64,000 nt of DNA from Pseudomonas sp. (lineage in GTDB: Bacteria; Pseudomonadota; Gammaproteobacteria; Pseudomonadales; Pseudomonadaceae): assembly GCA_007713455.1 (NCBI GenBank), contig VMRT01000002.1:124001-188000 (forward strand), read 5' to 3'. Positions 39,792-50,230 of this stretch are shown piece by piece. Below the pieces are notes generated by a model. That model saw nothing but the letters and a program-made list of their open reading frames with translations, ran no database searches and was not told the DNA's origin. The number at the start of each line of letters is the position of its first letter. Positions within the stretch are counted from its first letter, which is position 1. Both the position numbers and the translations under genes were made by a program.

Positions 39792-41210
39792 CTACTGGCG
39801 TAGCGCCGCGATGGGGGCGACGAAGGTGCTCGGTGTACTCACCCGGCTGCTCGGCTCGGCCAGGTCGCTGACCTCGAAACGCAGCTCGCGGCTGAAGTCG
39901 CGGGCGTTGTCGAGCAGCGCAACGCTGACCGGCAGGTCGGCGATCTCGCCCGGGGCCAGGGCGATCTCGCGCGGTCCCTGCAGTGCGAACGGCCCGCCTT
40001 CCAGCCCGAGCGCGTAGCGGCGCGCTTGCTGGGTCTTGTTGATCAGCTTGAGGCGGTACATGTTTTCGATCTGCCCCTGCATGTTCTCGCGGTACAGCGT
40101 GCGGTCGCGGGTGACGTCCAGCTGCAGCTGCGGCCGCGCGTCCAGTGCCCAGACGAAGGCGGCGATCATCGCCGTCATCGCCACGGCATATCCGATCAGG
40201 CGCGGCCGCAAGAGGCGGGTGGCGCCGCCTTTGAGCGCGCGTTCGGAGGTGTAGCGCAGCAGGCCGCGAGCGTAACCCATCCGGTCCATGACGCGGTCGC
40301 AGACGTCGATGCAGGCGCCGCAGCTGATGCAGTCCAGCTGCAGGCCGTCGCGGATGTCGATGCCGGTGGGGCAGACCTGCACGCACAGCGTGCAGTCGAC
40401 GCAGTCGCCGAGGCCCTGCGCGCGCGGGTCGCTGCCCTTGCGTCGCGCGCCGCGGTTCTCGCCACGGCCTGTGTCGTAGGAGACGAGCAGGGTATCGGCG
40501 TCGAACATCACGCTCTGGAAGCGCGAGTAGGGGCACATGTGCAGGCACACCTGTTCGCGCAGCCAGCCGGCGTTGATGTAGGTCGCAGCAGTGAAGAATA
40601 GCAGCCAGAAACCGGTGGTCGCGCCGAGCTCGAAGCGGGCGAGGTCGGCCACCAGTTCGCGTACCGGGGTGAAATAGCCGACGAAGGCCAGCGCCGTGGC
40701 CAGGCTGATGGCCAGCCACAACGTGTGCTTGGCGGCACGGCGCAGCAGCTTGGCGGGCGACCAGGGCGCGGCGTCGAGCTTGATGCGCTGCAGGCGATCA
40801 CCCTCGGTGATCTTTTCCACCCACATGAACATCCAGGTCCAGGTGCTCTGCGGGCAGGCGTAGCCGCACCAGATGCGTCCGGCCAGCACGGTGATGAAGA
40901 ACAGGCCGAACGCGGCGATGATCAGAATCGCCGAGAGCAGGATGAAATCCTGCGGCCAGAAGGTGGCGCCGAAGATATGGAACTGCTGCCGATCCAGATC
41001 CCACAGCACCGCCTGGCGCCCGTTCCAGTTCAGCCAGACGGTGCCGAAGTAGAGCAGCATCAGCAGCGCGCCGCCCAACAGGCGCAGGTTGCGGAACCTG
41101 CCGCTGAAACTGCGCGTATGAATGGGCCCGCCGCTCTGCGCGGGCGTCAGGCGGATCGGTTGGCTGGGATCAACGGTTTCGATGATCTGCGCGGGTATGC
41201 GGTCGGTCAT
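39792..41210 (-). CDS. ccoG: cytochrome c oxidase accessory protein CcoG
   Basis: Polyferredoxin-like inner-membrane protein (FixG/RdxA) needed for cbb3-type oxidase maturation; it reduces copper for delivery to the oxidase. 472 residues from the ATG at 41210. Several transmembrane segments are seen (about 40-65, 90-115, 165-185, 200-220, 345-365). The CGYACPQSTW segment carries cysteines, and two [4Fe-4S] motifs appear (CVDCTLCVQVCPTGID and CISCGACIDVCD). The C-terminal Ig-like domain starts near 370. The cco oxidase genes are not in the window. Confidence 0.93.
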   Translation of the reverse strand: MTDRIPAQIIETVDPSQPIRLTPAQSGGPIHTRSFSGRFRNLRLLGGALLMLLYFGTVWLNWNGRQAVLWDLDRQQFHIFGATFWPQDFILLSAILIIAAFGLFFITVLAGRIWCGYACPQSTWTWMFMWVEKITEGDRLQRIKLDAAPWSPAKLLRRAAKHTLWLAISLATALAFVGYFTPVRELVADLARFELGATTGFWLLFFTAATYINAGWLREQVCLHMCPYSRFQSVMFDADTLLVSYDTGRGENRGARRKGSDPRAQGLGDCVDCTLCVQVCPTGIDIRDGLQLDCISCGACIDVCDRVMDRMGYARGLLRYTSERALKGGATRLLRPRLIGYAVAMTAMIAAFVWALDARPQLQLDVTRDRTLYRENMQGQIENMYRLKLINKTQQARRYALGLEGGPFALQGPREIALAPGEIADLPVSVALLDNARDFSRELRFEVSDLAEPSSRVSTPSTFVAPIAALRQ

Positions 41211-41511
41211 TAGGCTTCGCCCCATAGGCATTTCAGGCGAAGCGGATGATCCCTGCCAGTGGTGCTGCATAACAGACTCAGATGAATAGCCAAAATACAG
41301 ATCAGATGAGCATCGGCTGCCTGCCCCGCAACGGCTTCGGACAATGGGTTGACCTGTATCAGTGGAACATTTCGGGATCGGCTGATCTGCTTTTTTAGTG
41401 CCAATCTGCATCTGTTGCGCCGCTGCCAACGCAGCCATAGTCGAAACCTTTTGCCACGCACTGAGGAGCTGTCGTCATGATTTCTGACCTGCCGCCAATG
41501 GAGCACCGCCG
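41211..41511. other. intergenic region ccoG-cidA with FNR/ANR-like box and a short upstream ORF
   Basis: This 301-bp gap separates divergent ccoG and the CidA-like gene. It holds TTGAC-CTGT-ATCAG at 41349-41362, two mismatches from the FNR/ANR consensus TTGAT-N4-ATCAA, about 140-150 bp from both starts. It also holds a 12-codon ORF at 41477-41515. Nothing else is evident. Confidence 0.5.
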
Positions 41512-41515
41512 ATGA
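41477..41515 (+). CDS. 12-residue leader ORF coupled to the CidA-like gene
   Basis: ATG at 41477 after a good GAGGAG (41463-41468) encodes MISDLPPMEHRR and stops at TGA 41513-41515. Its last bases overlap the ATG of the next gene as ATGA. The Pro-Pro pair could slow ribosomes. Translation is not proven; it may be chance, or it may tune cidA translation. Confidence 0.4.
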   Translation: MISDLPPMEHRR

Positions 41516-41877
41516 TTCTCAAGGGCCTGACCTGGCTGGTGCTGCTGCAACTGTTCGGCAACCTGATCAATCTGGTGCTGCTGCCGGCATTGCCTGGGCC
41601 GATCATCGGCATGCTGTTGCTGTTCGTCCTCCTGTTGCTGCGCCGCAGCATTCCCGAGTCGCTGGAGAAGACCGCGGCGCTGCTGCTGCAGTACCTGCCG
41701 CTGCTGCTCATCGTGCCCGCCGCCGGGATCATGACTAGTGGCGCCGCACTGCTGGATGACCTGCCGGCCATCGCCGCCGGGCTGGTGCTGTCGTTGCTGA
41801 TTACCGTGCCGTTCTGCGGCTGGCTGATGCAGCGTCTGATTCGCCGGCTCGACCTCAAGCGGGAGGATCAGGCATGA
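41512..41877 (+). CDS. cidA: CidA/LrgA-family membrane protein
   Basis: 121 residues, nearly all hydrophobic, with about four transmembrane helices. The family block LPALPGPIIGMLLLFVLLLL lies near residues 25-44. CidA/LrgA proteins are described as holin-like, or in newer work as partners of LrgB in export of small metabolites such as pyruvate. It overlaps the LrgB-family gene by 4 bp (ATGA), so the two are made together. The symbol is by family only. Confidence 0.85.
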   Translation: MILKGLTWLVLLQLFGNLINLVLLPALPGPIIGMLLLFVLLLLRRSIPESLEKTAALLLQYLPLLLIVPAAGIMTSGAALLDDLPAIAAGLVLSLLITVPFCGWLMQRLIRRLDLKREDQA

Positions 41878-42584
41878 CGGTTCTCGACTGGCGCACGGCC
41901 TGGGCGGCCGTCGTGGTGCATCCGCTGTTCGCCGTGGCGCTGACGCTGATCGCTTTCCAACTCGCGCTGATGCTCTATCGGCGTAGCGGCTGGTTGGTTC
42001 TGCAGCCGGTGATGATCGGCATGCTGCTGGTAGTCGGCACGCTCACCCTGGTGGATTTGGACTACGCGCGCTACCGCGAGGGTGCCTCGTTGATCGCCAT
42101 GTTGCTGGGGCCTGCAACCGTGGCGCTGGCGGTGCCGCTGCATCGTCACCTCAAGCGGATTCAGCAATTGTTCTGGCCGATCGTCATTACCCTGGCTGTG
42201 GGCGGCGTGCTCAGCGTGGTGCTGACGCTGGCGATCGCCTGGGCGCTGGGCGCGCAGCTGCCGGTGCTGATGAGCCTGGCGCCGAAGTCGGCGACCATGC
42301 CGATCGCCATGCTGGTGGCCGAGCAGCTCGGCGGGCTGGCCTCGCTGGCGGCGGTGTTCGTCATGCTCACCGGCGTTATCGGCACCGCGTTGGGGCCGCT
42401 ATTGCTGCGCTGGGCCGGTGTCGAGCATCCCGCCGCGCGCGGCCTCAGCTATGGCATCAACGCGCATGCCATCGGTACGGCGAGGGCGTTGGAAGAGGGT
42501 GACGAATGCGGCGCTTTCGCCGCGCTGGGCATGAGTCTGCTGGGCATCCTGATCGCGCTGCTGCTGCCCTTTGCCCTGGGCTGA
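41874..42584 (+). CDS. lrgB: LrgB-family membrane protein
   Basis: 236 residues with about seven to eight transmembrane helices. The family signature SLAPKSATMPIAMLVAEQLGGLASLAAVFVMLTGVIGTALG is at about residues 140-180, and LSYGINAHAIGTARALEEGDECGAFAALGMSLLG near 198-232. It is the partner of the CidA-like protein just upstream, with overlapping stop and start codons. A role in murein hydrolase control or metabolite export follows from the family. Confidence 0.88.
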   Translation: MTVLDWRTAWAAVVVHPLFAVALTLIAFQLALMLYRRSGWLVLQPVMIGMLLVVGTLTLVDLDYARYREGASLIAMLLGPATVALAVPLHRHLKRIQQLFWPIVITLAVGGVLSVVLTLAIAWALGAQLPVLMSLAPKSATMPIAMLVAEQLGGLASLAAVFVMLTGVIGTALGPLLLRWAGVEHPAARGLSYGINAHAIGTARALEEGDECGAFAALGMSLLGILIALLLPFALG

Positions 42585-42715
42585 TGCGCGGCGCTGCCGC
42601 AAGTAGGTGAACCGGACGGATTCCGGGCCCTTCAGCCTTCACGCACCACTGGCTAGCCCCCCGTCAGCCCGGTTAGAGTAGGCGGCGGTCGCTTGACCGT
42701 GCACAGGGTGCAAAC

Positions 42716-43507
42716 ATGAAATTGCGGATGTTCCAGGTCGATGCCTTCACTGCCGAGCGCTTCAGGGGCAATCCCGCCGCAGTGATACCCCTGCAAACCT
42801 GGCTGTCGGACGAGCTGATGCAAGCCATCGCCGCCGAAAACAATCTTTCTGAAACGGCCTTTTTCGTACGCGAAGCGGACGGGGCGTTTCACATTCGCTG
42901 GTTTTCGCCACTGACTGAAATCGACTTCTGCGGCCATGCCACGCTGGCCAGCGCCTTTGTGCTGCTGGAAGCGGGCCTGGCTCAGGCACCGCTGACCTTC
43001 CGCGCTGCCGCCGTGGGTGACCTGGCGGTGCAGCGACGGGCTGATGGCATGCTGGAAATGAGCTTTCCCAACCGCGCGCCGGAACCAGTTGCCGAACCGC
43101 CGGCGGCATTGTTGCAGGGGCTTGGGTGCGAGCCGGAAGCGGTGCTGCGCAGCTCGCAGGCGTGGTTCGCCGTCTACCGTGACGAGCGCGAGGTCAGGGC
43201 GCTGGCTCCCGATCTGGATGCGCTGCGTACGCTGGCCCCACTGGACGTGGTGGTGACCGCCGCAGGCAGCGAGCAGGATTTCGTCTCGCGCTACTTCTGG
43301 CCAGCCAACGGCGGCGACGAGGACCCGGTTACCGGCTCCATCCATGCCGGGCTCGCGCCTTACTGGGCCGAGCGGCTGGGGCGTAACGAGCTGGTGGCGC
43401 TGCAGGCTTCGAAACGTAGCGGCATCCTGCACTGCCGGGTCGAGGCGGATCGTGTGATGGTGGCCGGGCAGGCCGTGCTTTATCTCGACGGCACCATCGA
43501 ACTTTAA
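42716..43507 (+). CDS. PhzF-family isomerase-like protein
   Basis: 263 residues in the two-domain diaminopimelate-epimerase-like fold. Family blocks are FQVDAFTAERFRGNPAAVIPL (6-26), AAENNLSETAFFV (39-51), with Glu46 at the PhzF catalytic glutamate, and IDFCGHATLASA near 75. The late DEDPVTGSIHAGLAPYW is typical. No phenazine genes are nearby, so this is a general family member with unknown substrate. Confidence 0.9.
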   Translation: MKLRMFQVDAFTAERFRGNPAAVIPLQTWLSDELMQAIAAENNLSETAFFVREADGAFHIRWFSPLTEIDFCGHATLASAFVLLEAGLAQAPLTFRAAAVGDLAVQRRADGMLEMSFPNRAPEPVAEPPAALLQGLGCEPEAVLRSSQAWFAVYRDEREVRALAPDLDALRTLAPLDVVVTAAGSEQDFVSRYFWPANGGDEDPVTGSIHAGLAPYWAERLGRNELVALQASKRSGILHCRVEADRVMVAGQAVLYLDGTIEL

Positions 43508-43588
43508 AAATTGTCTTCAACCCATTGCGATCGACTTTCACAGGCGGCGCGATGGGTGTGCCTGTGTGTGGCTGATCGGTTCTAACGA

Positions 43589-45901
43589 ATGGGGTTGCGG
43601 AACGTGATGATGAAAAGGCTGTTGCCGTTTGTCCTGCTTGCCAGCGCGATGGGCTCGTTCGTCAGTGCGGCACAGCCCGCGTTGCCGCTGGATGACCGGC
43701 AGGCGCTGATCGAAACCCTGCTCAAGCGCATGACCCTGGCGGAGAAGATCGGCCAGTTGCGCCTGATCAGCATCGGTGGCGACATGCCCCGGGAGCGGAT
43801 CGCCGAGGAAATCGCCGCTGGACGCATCGGCGCCACCTTCAATTCGGTCACCCGCGTCGACAACCGACCCATGCAGGATGCGGCGCTGCGCAGCCGCCTG
43901 GGCGTTCCTATCTTTTTCGCCTACGACGTCATTCACGGCCACCGCACCATCTTCCCGATCAGCCTGGCGCTGGCTTCGAGCTGGGACCTCGAGGCCATCG
44001 CCCTTAGCGGTCGCGTGTCGGCCATCGAGGCCAGCGCCGACGGCCTGGACCTGACATTTGCACCGATGGTCGACATCACCCGTGATCCGCGCTGGGGCCG
44101 GACCTCCGAAGGCTTCGGCGAAGATCCCTACCTGGTCTCGCAGATCGCCGGCACGCTGGTGCGCGCCTATCAGGGTGAGCGCCTGAGCGCCGCGGACAGC
44201 GTGATGGCCAGCGTCAAGCACTTCGCCCTGTATGGCGCGGTGGAAGGGGGCCGCGACTACAACGTGGTCGACATGAGCCCGCAGCGTATGCATCAGGATT
44301 ATCTGCCGCCATACCGTGCCGCGGTGGACGCCGGGGCAGGCGGCGTGATGATCGCGCTGAACACCGTCAACGGCATGCCGGCCAGCGCCAACCGCTGGCT
44401 GTTGCGCGACCTGCTGCGCGACGACTGGGGCTTCCGTGGGCTGAACATCAGCGACCACGGCGCCATCGACGAACTGCTGCGCCACGGCGTGGCCCGCGAC
44501 GGGCGCGAGGCTGCGCGCCTGGCGATCGAGGCGGGTATCGATCTGAGCATGCATGACTCGCTTTATCTGCAGGAACTGCCGGGGCTGGTCGAGCGTGGCG
44601 AGGTGCCGGTCGGACTGATCGATCAGGCGGTGGGTCGCGTGCTCGGTGCCAAGTACGACCTCGGTTTGTTCCATGATCCGTACCTGCGCATTGGCAAGGC
44701 GGTGGACGACCCCGTCGAGGTCAATGCCGAAAGCCGCCTGCATCGCCAGGCGGCAAGGCAAGTGGCGCGCGACTCGCTGGTCCTGCTGGAGAACCGTGAC
44801 AACGTTCTGCCACTGCGCAAGGACGCGACCATCGCGCTGGTCGGCCCGCTAGCCGATTCCCACGTTGACATGCTCGGCAGCTGGTCGGCGGCCGGTGTGG
44901 CGGCACAGACGGTGACGCTGCGCCAGGGACTCGAGGCTGCAGTGGGCGATTCCGGCCGAGTCGTTCATGCCCGTGGCGCGAACGTCACCGACGATCCGCG
45001 ACTGATCGAGTACCTGAACTTTCTCAACTGGGATCGCCCGGAAGTGACGCAGGACCCGCGCCCGCCGCAGGCGATGATCGACGAGGCCGTGCGTGCCGCG
45101 CGCGAGGCTGACGTGATCGTTGCTGCGGTGGGCGAGTCACGTGGCATGTCCCACGAATCCTCTAGCCGTACCAGTCTCACGCTGCCGGCCAGCCAGCAGG
45201 CACTGCTCGAAGCGCTGGCTGCCACCGGCAAACCGCTGGTGGTGGTTTTGATGAATGGCCGGCCGCTGCAACTGGGCTGGGTCAAGGACAACGCGGATGC
45301 CGTGCTGGAAACCTGGTTCGCCGGCACCGAGGGCGGACACGCGATTGCCGAGGTGCTGCTCGGTGCGCACAACCCGTCCGGCAAACTGCCGATCTCCTTT
45401 CCGCGCTCGGTTGGCCAGATTCCGACCTACTACAACCACCCGCGACTCGGCCGACCCTACGTCGAGGGTCGCCCTGGCAACTACACCTCGCAGTATTTCG
45501 AAGAACCCAACGGTGCGCTGTACCCGTTCGGTTATGGCCTGAGCTACACCGAGTTCGAGCTGGCGAAGCCGCAGCTTTCACGACATCAGCTGAAACGCGG
45601 CCAGATTCTGGAGGTCAGCGTAACGGTAAAGAACACTGGAGCACGCGCCGGCGCGACAGTAGTGCAGCTGTATTTGCAGGATCTGGTCGGCTCCAGCGTG
45701 CGCCCGGTCAAGGAACTCAAGCGCTTCGAAAAGCTCATGTTAGAGCCGGGCGAGTCGCGGGTAGTGCGCTTTGAACTAGGCGAGGACGATCTGAAGTTTC
45801 CTTACGCGCGACTCGACTACGTGGCCGAGCCCGGCGAGTTCGAAGTCCAGTTGGGCCTCGACTCGCGGTCGGTGCAAAGCGCGCGATTCGAGTTGTTGTA
45901 A
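43589..45901 (+). CDS. bglX: periplasmic beta-glucosidase BglX (GH3)
   Basis: Hydrolyses terminal beta-D-glucosyl residues in the periplasm. 770 residues. The signal peptide ends about FVSAAQP; starts at 43607 or 43610 (MKRLLPFVLL) give a cleaner one. The GH3 N-terminal barrel has MTLAEKIGQLRLIS, and the nucleophile Asp is in GFRGLNISDHGAIDELL (about 285). The second domain (about 400-620) and the fibronectin III-like end (about 665-760) follow. The glucan synthesis genes opgG and opgH come next, so it may trim periplasmic glucans, though this is only suggested by position. Confidence 0.92.
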   Translation: MGLRNVMMKRLLPFVLLASAMGSFVSAAQPALPLDDRQALIETLLKRMTLAEKIGQLRLISIGGDMPRERIAEEIAAGRIGATFNSVTRVDNRPMQDAALRSRLGVPIFFAYDVIHGHRTIFPISLALASSWDLEAIALSGRVSAIEASADGLDLTFAPMVDITRDPRWGRTSEGFGEDPYLVSQIAGTLVRAYQGERLSAADSVMASVKHFALYGAVEGGRDYNVVDMSPQRMHQDYLPPYRAAVDAGAGGVMIALNTVNGMPASANRWLLRDLLRDDWGFRGLNISDHGAIDELLRHGVARDGREAARLAIEAGIDLSMHDSLYLQELPGLVERGEVPVGLIDQAVGRVLGAKYDLGLFHDPYLRIGKAVDDPVEVNAESRLHRQAARQVARDSLVLLENRDNVLPLRKDATIALVGPLADSHVDMLGSWSAAGVAAQTVTLRQGLEAAVGDSGRVVHARGANVTDDPRLIEYLNFLNWDRPEVTQDPRPPQAMIDEAVRAAREADVIVAAVGESRGMSHESSSRTSLTLPASQQALLEALAATGKPLVVVLMNGRPLQLGWVKDNADAVLETWFAGTEGGHAIAEVLLGAHNPSGKLPISFPRSVGQIPTYYNHPRLGRPYVEGRPGNYTSQYFEEPNGALYPFGYGLSYTEFELAKPQLSRHQLKRGQILEVSVTVKNTGARAGATVVQLYLQDLVGSSVRPVKELKRFEKLMLEPGESRVVRFELGEDDLKFPYARLDYVAEPGEFEVQLGLDSRSVQSARFELL

Positions 45902-46043
45902 GACTTTTTTCTGTATGGCGATCTGCATCCAGCCCGCGATCGCTGCCGCGCTGTAGAGCAAAGCGGCGGAATACGTGGGTTGTAGGCGATCAGAAACAGC
46001 GAAGCAGAGCGGACTCTGCACAAACGTGTAATTCGGAGGCGGT

Positions 46044-47615
46044 GTGTTACGCATTTTTCAATGGAACACGGGGAATCAGCCGGCACGCATGCTGGCCGGT
46101 CTGGCGGGTGGCCTGTGCATGCTGATGGCCGGCAGTGCGCTGGCGTTCAGCCTCGACGATGTGGCCAAGCGGGCTCAGGAACTGGCTGCCAGCGGTTACG
46201 AGGAGCCGGTGAGCAACCTGCCCGACGAATTCCGCAAGATGGCATTCGCCGACTACCAGCGCGTGCGCTTCAACCCGGAGCATGCCTACTGGAAGGACGT
46301 CGAAACCCCGTTCCATCTGCAGTTCTATCACCAGGGCATGCACTTCGACACGCCGGTGCGCATCAATGAAATCACCGCGACGAAAGTGCGCGAGATTCGC
46401 TACGACCCGTCGATGTTCGAGTTCGGCGGTGTCGACATCGACCCGGCCTCGCTGGAGGGGCTGGGCTTCGCCGGCTTCAAGGTGCTCTATCCGCTGAACA
46501 AGAAGGACAAGCAGGACGAGGTGATGACCCTGCTCGGCGCCAGCTACTTCCGCATCATCGGCAAGGGCCAGTGGTACGGGCTCTCCGCGCGCGGGCTGGC
46601 GGTCGACACGGCACTGCCAGTGGGCGAGGAGTTCCCGCGGTTCCGCGAATTCTGGGTCGAGCGGCCGCAGGCTGATCGGCGCAACCTGGTGATCTACGCG
46701 CTGCTCGATTCGCCGCGCGCCACCGGCGCCTATCGCATGGTGCTGACGCCGGGCAAGGACAGCACGCTGGACGTGCAGGCCAAGGTGTTTCTCCGCGAGC
46801 AGGTCGGCAAGCTCGGGATTGCGCCGCTGACCAGCATGTTCCTGTTCGGCGCCAACCAGCCGAGCAATGTCACCAACTTCCGTCCGCAGCTGCATGACTC
46901 CGAGGGTCTGGCGATCCATGCCGGCAGTGGCGAATGGATCTGGCGCCCGCTGAACAATCCGAAGCGGCTGGCCGTGAGTGCGTTCAGCGTGGAGAACCCG
47001 CGCGGCTTCGGGCTGATGCAGCGGACCCGCGACTTCAACCGGTACGAAGACCTGGACGACCGCTACGAGCTGCGCCCGAGCGGCTGGGTGGAAACCCGTG
47101 GCGACTGGGGCAAGGGCCATGTCGAGCTGGTCGAGATCCCGACGCCTGACGAGACCAATGACAACATCGTCGCCTTCTGGTCCCCGGAAAAGCAGCCGGA
47201 GCCCGGCCAGTCGCTGGATCTGGAATACCGCCTGCACTTCTCCATGGACGAACCGAGCCTGCACGATCCTGAGCTGGCGTGGGTGCAGCAGACCCGTATC
47301 TCCACCGGCGACGTCAAGCAGGCCAACCTGATCCGCCAGCCGGACGGCAGCACGGCTCTGGTCGTGGACTTCGTCGGGCCGGTGCTGGAGAAGCTCGCCG
47401 AGGATGCGCCGGTGAGCACGCGCGTCAGCGTCGATGACAATGCCGAGCTGTTGGAAAACAACCTGCGCTACAACACCGTCACCAAGGGCTGGCGCCTGAC
47501 GCTGCGCGTGAAGGTGCGCGACCCGGCGCGCCCGGTCGAGATGCGTGCGGCGCTGGTCGATGGCGACAAGACCCTTTCCGAAACCTGGACCTACCAGATT
47601 CCTCCCCATGAATGA
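46044..47615 (+). CDS. opgG: glucan biosynthesis protein G
   Basis: Periplasmic protein needed for osmoregulated periplasmic glucans, thought to add or shape beta-1,6 branches. 523 residues. The GTG start at 46044 has CGGAGG 4 nt upstream. The Sec signal ends GSALAFS (cleavage near residue 35). Family text includes [31 protein letters not shown]-like [13 protein letters not shown], and the late block [20 protein letters not shown]. It overlaps opgH by 8 bp. Confidence 0.94.
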   Translation: MLRIFQWNTGNQPARMLAGLAGGLCMLMAGSALAFSLDDVAKRAQELAASGYEEPVSNLPDEFRKMAFADYQRVRFNPEHAYWKDVETPFHLQFYHQGMHFDTPVRINEITATKVREIRYDPSMFEFGGVDIDPASLEGLGFAGFKVLYPLNKKDKQDEVMTLLGASYFRIIGKGQWYGLSARGLAVDTALPVGEEFPRFREFWVERPQADRRNLVIYALLDSPRATGAYRMVLTPGKDSTLDVQAKVFLREQVGKLGIAPLTSMFLFGANQPSNVTNFRPQLHDSEGLAIHAGSGEWIWRPLNNPKRLAVSAFSVENPRGFGLMQRTRDFNRYEDLDDRYELRPSGWVETRGDWGKGHVELVEIPTPDETNDNIVAFWSPEKQPEPGQSLDLEYRLHFSMDEPSLHDPELAWVQQTRISTGDVKQANLIRQPDGSTALVVDFVGPVLEKLAEDAPVSTRVSVDDNAELLENNLRYNTVTKGWRLTLRVKVRDPARPVEMRAALVDGDKTLSETWTYQIPPHE

Positions 47616-50184
47616 GCAGCATGCAGTGAATGGCCTGACGCAAAGCTATTGCGACGGCCTGGCGTTGAACGAAACCGAGGACCCGGCCAGATACAGGCAG
47701 GCGGCCGAGCGGGGCGGCCTGTTCGCGCTGCATGATGAACTGTCTGCCGAGACCAGCGCGCAGCGCAGCCCGTCGCGGCGTCTGCTCGATTCGGTGGTTG
47801 CGCGACTGCGGCTGGGCTGGGGCGATCTGTTCGACCGCGCCGGCGTGATCGCCGAGGATCACCAGGGGCGCGCCTATGTGCAGTCGACCCCGCCGATCGT
47901 GCGCACGCGCATGGTGCCGGAGCCCTGGCATACCAATATCCTGCGCCGTGGCTGGCGCCGGATGCTGGGTCGCACGCCGCCGCGGCGTCACTTCGAGCCC
48001 AGTCCGCAGCCGCTTGACGAGGCGCGCTGGCGCCGGGTCGCGGCCTTGCGCCGCGCAGCGCTGCTGTTGCTGATGCTCGGCCAGACCGCCTTTGCCACCT
48101 GGCAGATGAAGGCGGTGCTGCCTTACCAGGGCTGGTTCCTGGTCGACATGCAGGAAGTGTTCGTCCAGCCGCTGTCCGAATCAGCCCGGCAGATCCTTCC
48201 CTATGTGGTGCAGACGAGCATCCTGCTGCTCTTCGCACTGCTGTTCTGCTGGGTCTCGGTGGGCTTCTGGACCGCGCTGATGGGCTTCTTCCAGCTGCTG
48301 CGCGGCAAGGACCGTTACAGCATCTCGGCCAGCAGCCCCGGCACCGAACCGATACCGGCCGAGGCGCGTACGGCGCTGGTGATGCCGATTGCCAACGAGG
48401 ACGTGCCGCGTGTGTTCGCCGGCCTGCGCGCGACTTACGAGTCGCTCAAGGCAACCGGTGAACTCGAGCATTTCGACATCTTCGTGCTCAGCGACAGCAA
48501 CGACCCCGACACCTGTGTTGCCGAGCAGAAGGCCTGGGTCGAGTTGTGCCGTGCGGTGGATGGCTTCGGTCACATCTTCTACCGTCGCCGCCGGCGCCGC
48601 GTGAAGCGCAAGAGCGGCAACATCGACGACTTCTGCCGTCGCTGGGGCAGCAGCTACCGCTACATGGTGGTGCTGGACGCCGACAGCGTGATGAGCGGCG
48701 AATGTCTGACCAGCCTGGTGCGATTGATGGAGGCCAACCCCAACGCCGGCATCATCCAGACCGCGCCCAAGGCGTCGGGCATGGACACGCTCTATGCGCG
48801 GCTGCAGCAGTTCGCCACGCGGGTCTACGGTCCGCTGTTCACCGCCGGGCTCAACTTCTGGCAGCTGGGTGAATCGCATTACTGGGGCCACAACGCGATC
48901 ATTCGCGTGAAGCCGTTCATCGAGCACTGCGCGTTGGCGCCGTTGCCCGGCACCGGCTCGTTCGCCGGGGCGATCCTCTCCCATGACTTCGTCGAAGCCG
49001 CGCTGATGCGCCGCGCCGGCTGGGGCGTGTGGATCGCCTACGACCTGCCGGGCAGTTACGAGGAGCTGCCGCCTAACCTGCTCGACGAACTCAAGCGTGA
49101 TCGTCGCTGGTGCCACGGCAACCTGATGAACTTCCGCCTGTTCATGGTGCGCGGAGTACACACGGTGCATCGCCTGGTGTTCCTCACCGGGGTGATGTCC
49201 TACCTGTCGGCGCCGCTATGGTTCCTCTTCCTGCTGCTGTCCACCGGCCTGCTGGCGATCCATACGCTGATGGAGCCGGAGTACTTCCTGCAGCCGAACC
49301 AGCTTTACCCGCTGTGGCCACGCTGGCATCCGCAGGAAGCCATCGCGCTGTTCTCGGCGACCATGACGCTGCTGTTTCTGCCCAAGCTGCTCAGCGTGCT
49401 GCTGGTTTGCATCCAGGGTGCTGAAGCCTATGGCGGGCGCCTGCGGGTGCTGCTGTCGATGCTGATCGAAACGTTGTTCTCGGTGCTGCTGGCGCCAGTG
49501 CGCATGCTCTTCCACAGCGTGTTCGTCACTGCGGCCTTCCTCGGCTGGTCGGTGCAGTGGAACTCGCCGCAGCGCGGCGATAACGCAACTCCCTGGGTTG
49601 AAGCCCTGCGCCGGCATGGCTCGCAGATCGTCATCGGTGTGCTCTGGACGGCACTGGTCGCCTGGCTGGATGCAGCCTTTCTCTGGTGGCTGGCGCCGAT
49701 CGTGGTGTCGCTGATCCTGTCGGCGCCGGTATCGGTGATCACCAGCCGTACCGGTCTCGGCCTGGCCGCGCGGCGCAGCAAGCTGTTCCTGATCCCGGAG
49801 GAATACGCACCGCCCACCGAGCTGGCCAATACCGACCTGTACCAGCAGCAGAACCAGGCGGTTGCCTTGCGCCATGGCTTCCTCGTGGCGGTGGTCGATC
49901 CGCTGTACAACGCGCTGGTCTGTGCCATGGCGCGCGCCCGGCATGCCAAGGTGGTCACCGGCGCCGAGCGTTTGCGCGAGCATCGCCTCGGTCAAGTGCT
50001 GGCGGTCGGCCCGGACGGCGCGGATGCCGAGGCGGCGCGCTGGCGCCTGCTGAACGATCCGGATGGCATGGCGTTGTTGCACCGTCACGCATGGGAAGAT
50101 CCGGCCGGGGCCGTCTGGTTGGCGCGCTATCGGGAGCAGTATCCCCACGGTGTGGCGCGCCCGGACCTCGCCAGCGAGGCCTGA
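47608..50184 (+). CDS. opgH: glucans biosynthesis glucosyltransferase H
   Basis: Inner-membrane GT2 glucosyltransferase that polymerises the beta-1,2-glucan backbone of osmoregulated periplasmic glucans from UDP-glucose. 858 residues from the ATG at 47608, overlapping opgG. Transmembrane segments are near residues 150-170, 195-230, 525-550 and beyond. The GT2 motifs D, D, D and QxxRW appear as [20 protein letters not shown] and, for the last, [13 protein letters not shown]. The N-terminal about 140 residues are cytoplasmic. Confidence 0.95.
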   Translation: MNEQHAVNGLTQSYCDGLALNETEDPARYRQAAERGGLFALHDELSAETSAQRSPSRRLLDSVVARLRLGWGDLFDRAGVIAEDHQGRAYVQSTPPIVRTRMVPEPWHTNILRRGWRRMLGRTPPRRHFEPSPQPLDEARWRRVAALRRAALLLLMLGQTAFATWQMKAVLPYQGWFLVDMQEVFVQPLSESARQILPYVVQTSILLLFALLFCWVSVGFWTALMGFFQLLRGKDRYSISASSPGTEPIPAEARTALVMPIANEDVPRVFAGLRATYESLKATGELEHFDIFVLSDSNDPDTCVAEQKAWVELCRAVDGFGHIFYRRRRRRVKRKSGNIDDFCRRWGSSYRYMVVLDADSVMSGECLTSLVRLMEANPNAGIIQTAPKASGMDTLYARLQQFATRVYGPLFTAGLNFWQLGESHYWGHNAIIRVKPFIEHCALAPLPGTGSFAGAILSHDFVEAALMRRAGWGVWIAYDLPGSYEELPPNLLDELKRDRRWCHGNLMNFRLFMVRGVHTVHRLVFLTGVMSYLSAPLWFLFLLLSTGLLAIHTLMEPEYFLQPNQLYPLWPRWHPQEAIALFSATMTLLFLPKLLSVLLVCIQGAEAYGGRLRVLLSMLIETLFSVLLAPVRMLFHSVFVTAAFLGWSVQWNSPQRGDNATPWVEALRRHGSQIVIGVLWTALVAWLDAAFLWWLAPIVVSLILSAPVSVITSRTGLGLAARRSKLFLIPEEYAPPTELANTDLYQQQNQAVALRHGFLVAVVDPLYNALVCAMARARHAKVVTGAERLREHRLGQVLAVGPDGADAEAARWRLLNDPDGMALLHRHAWEDPAGAVWLARYREQYPHGVARPDLASEA

Positions 50185-50230
50185 TACGCGCGACTTTCTG
50201 GCGGCCCGCAGGGGTCGTCAGAGAGGCTGA

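Noticed and set aside
46047..47609. 520-codon reverse-strand open frame opposite opgG
   Set aside because: Same shadow effect. opgG is a clear family match with a ribosome-binding site and coupling to opgH.
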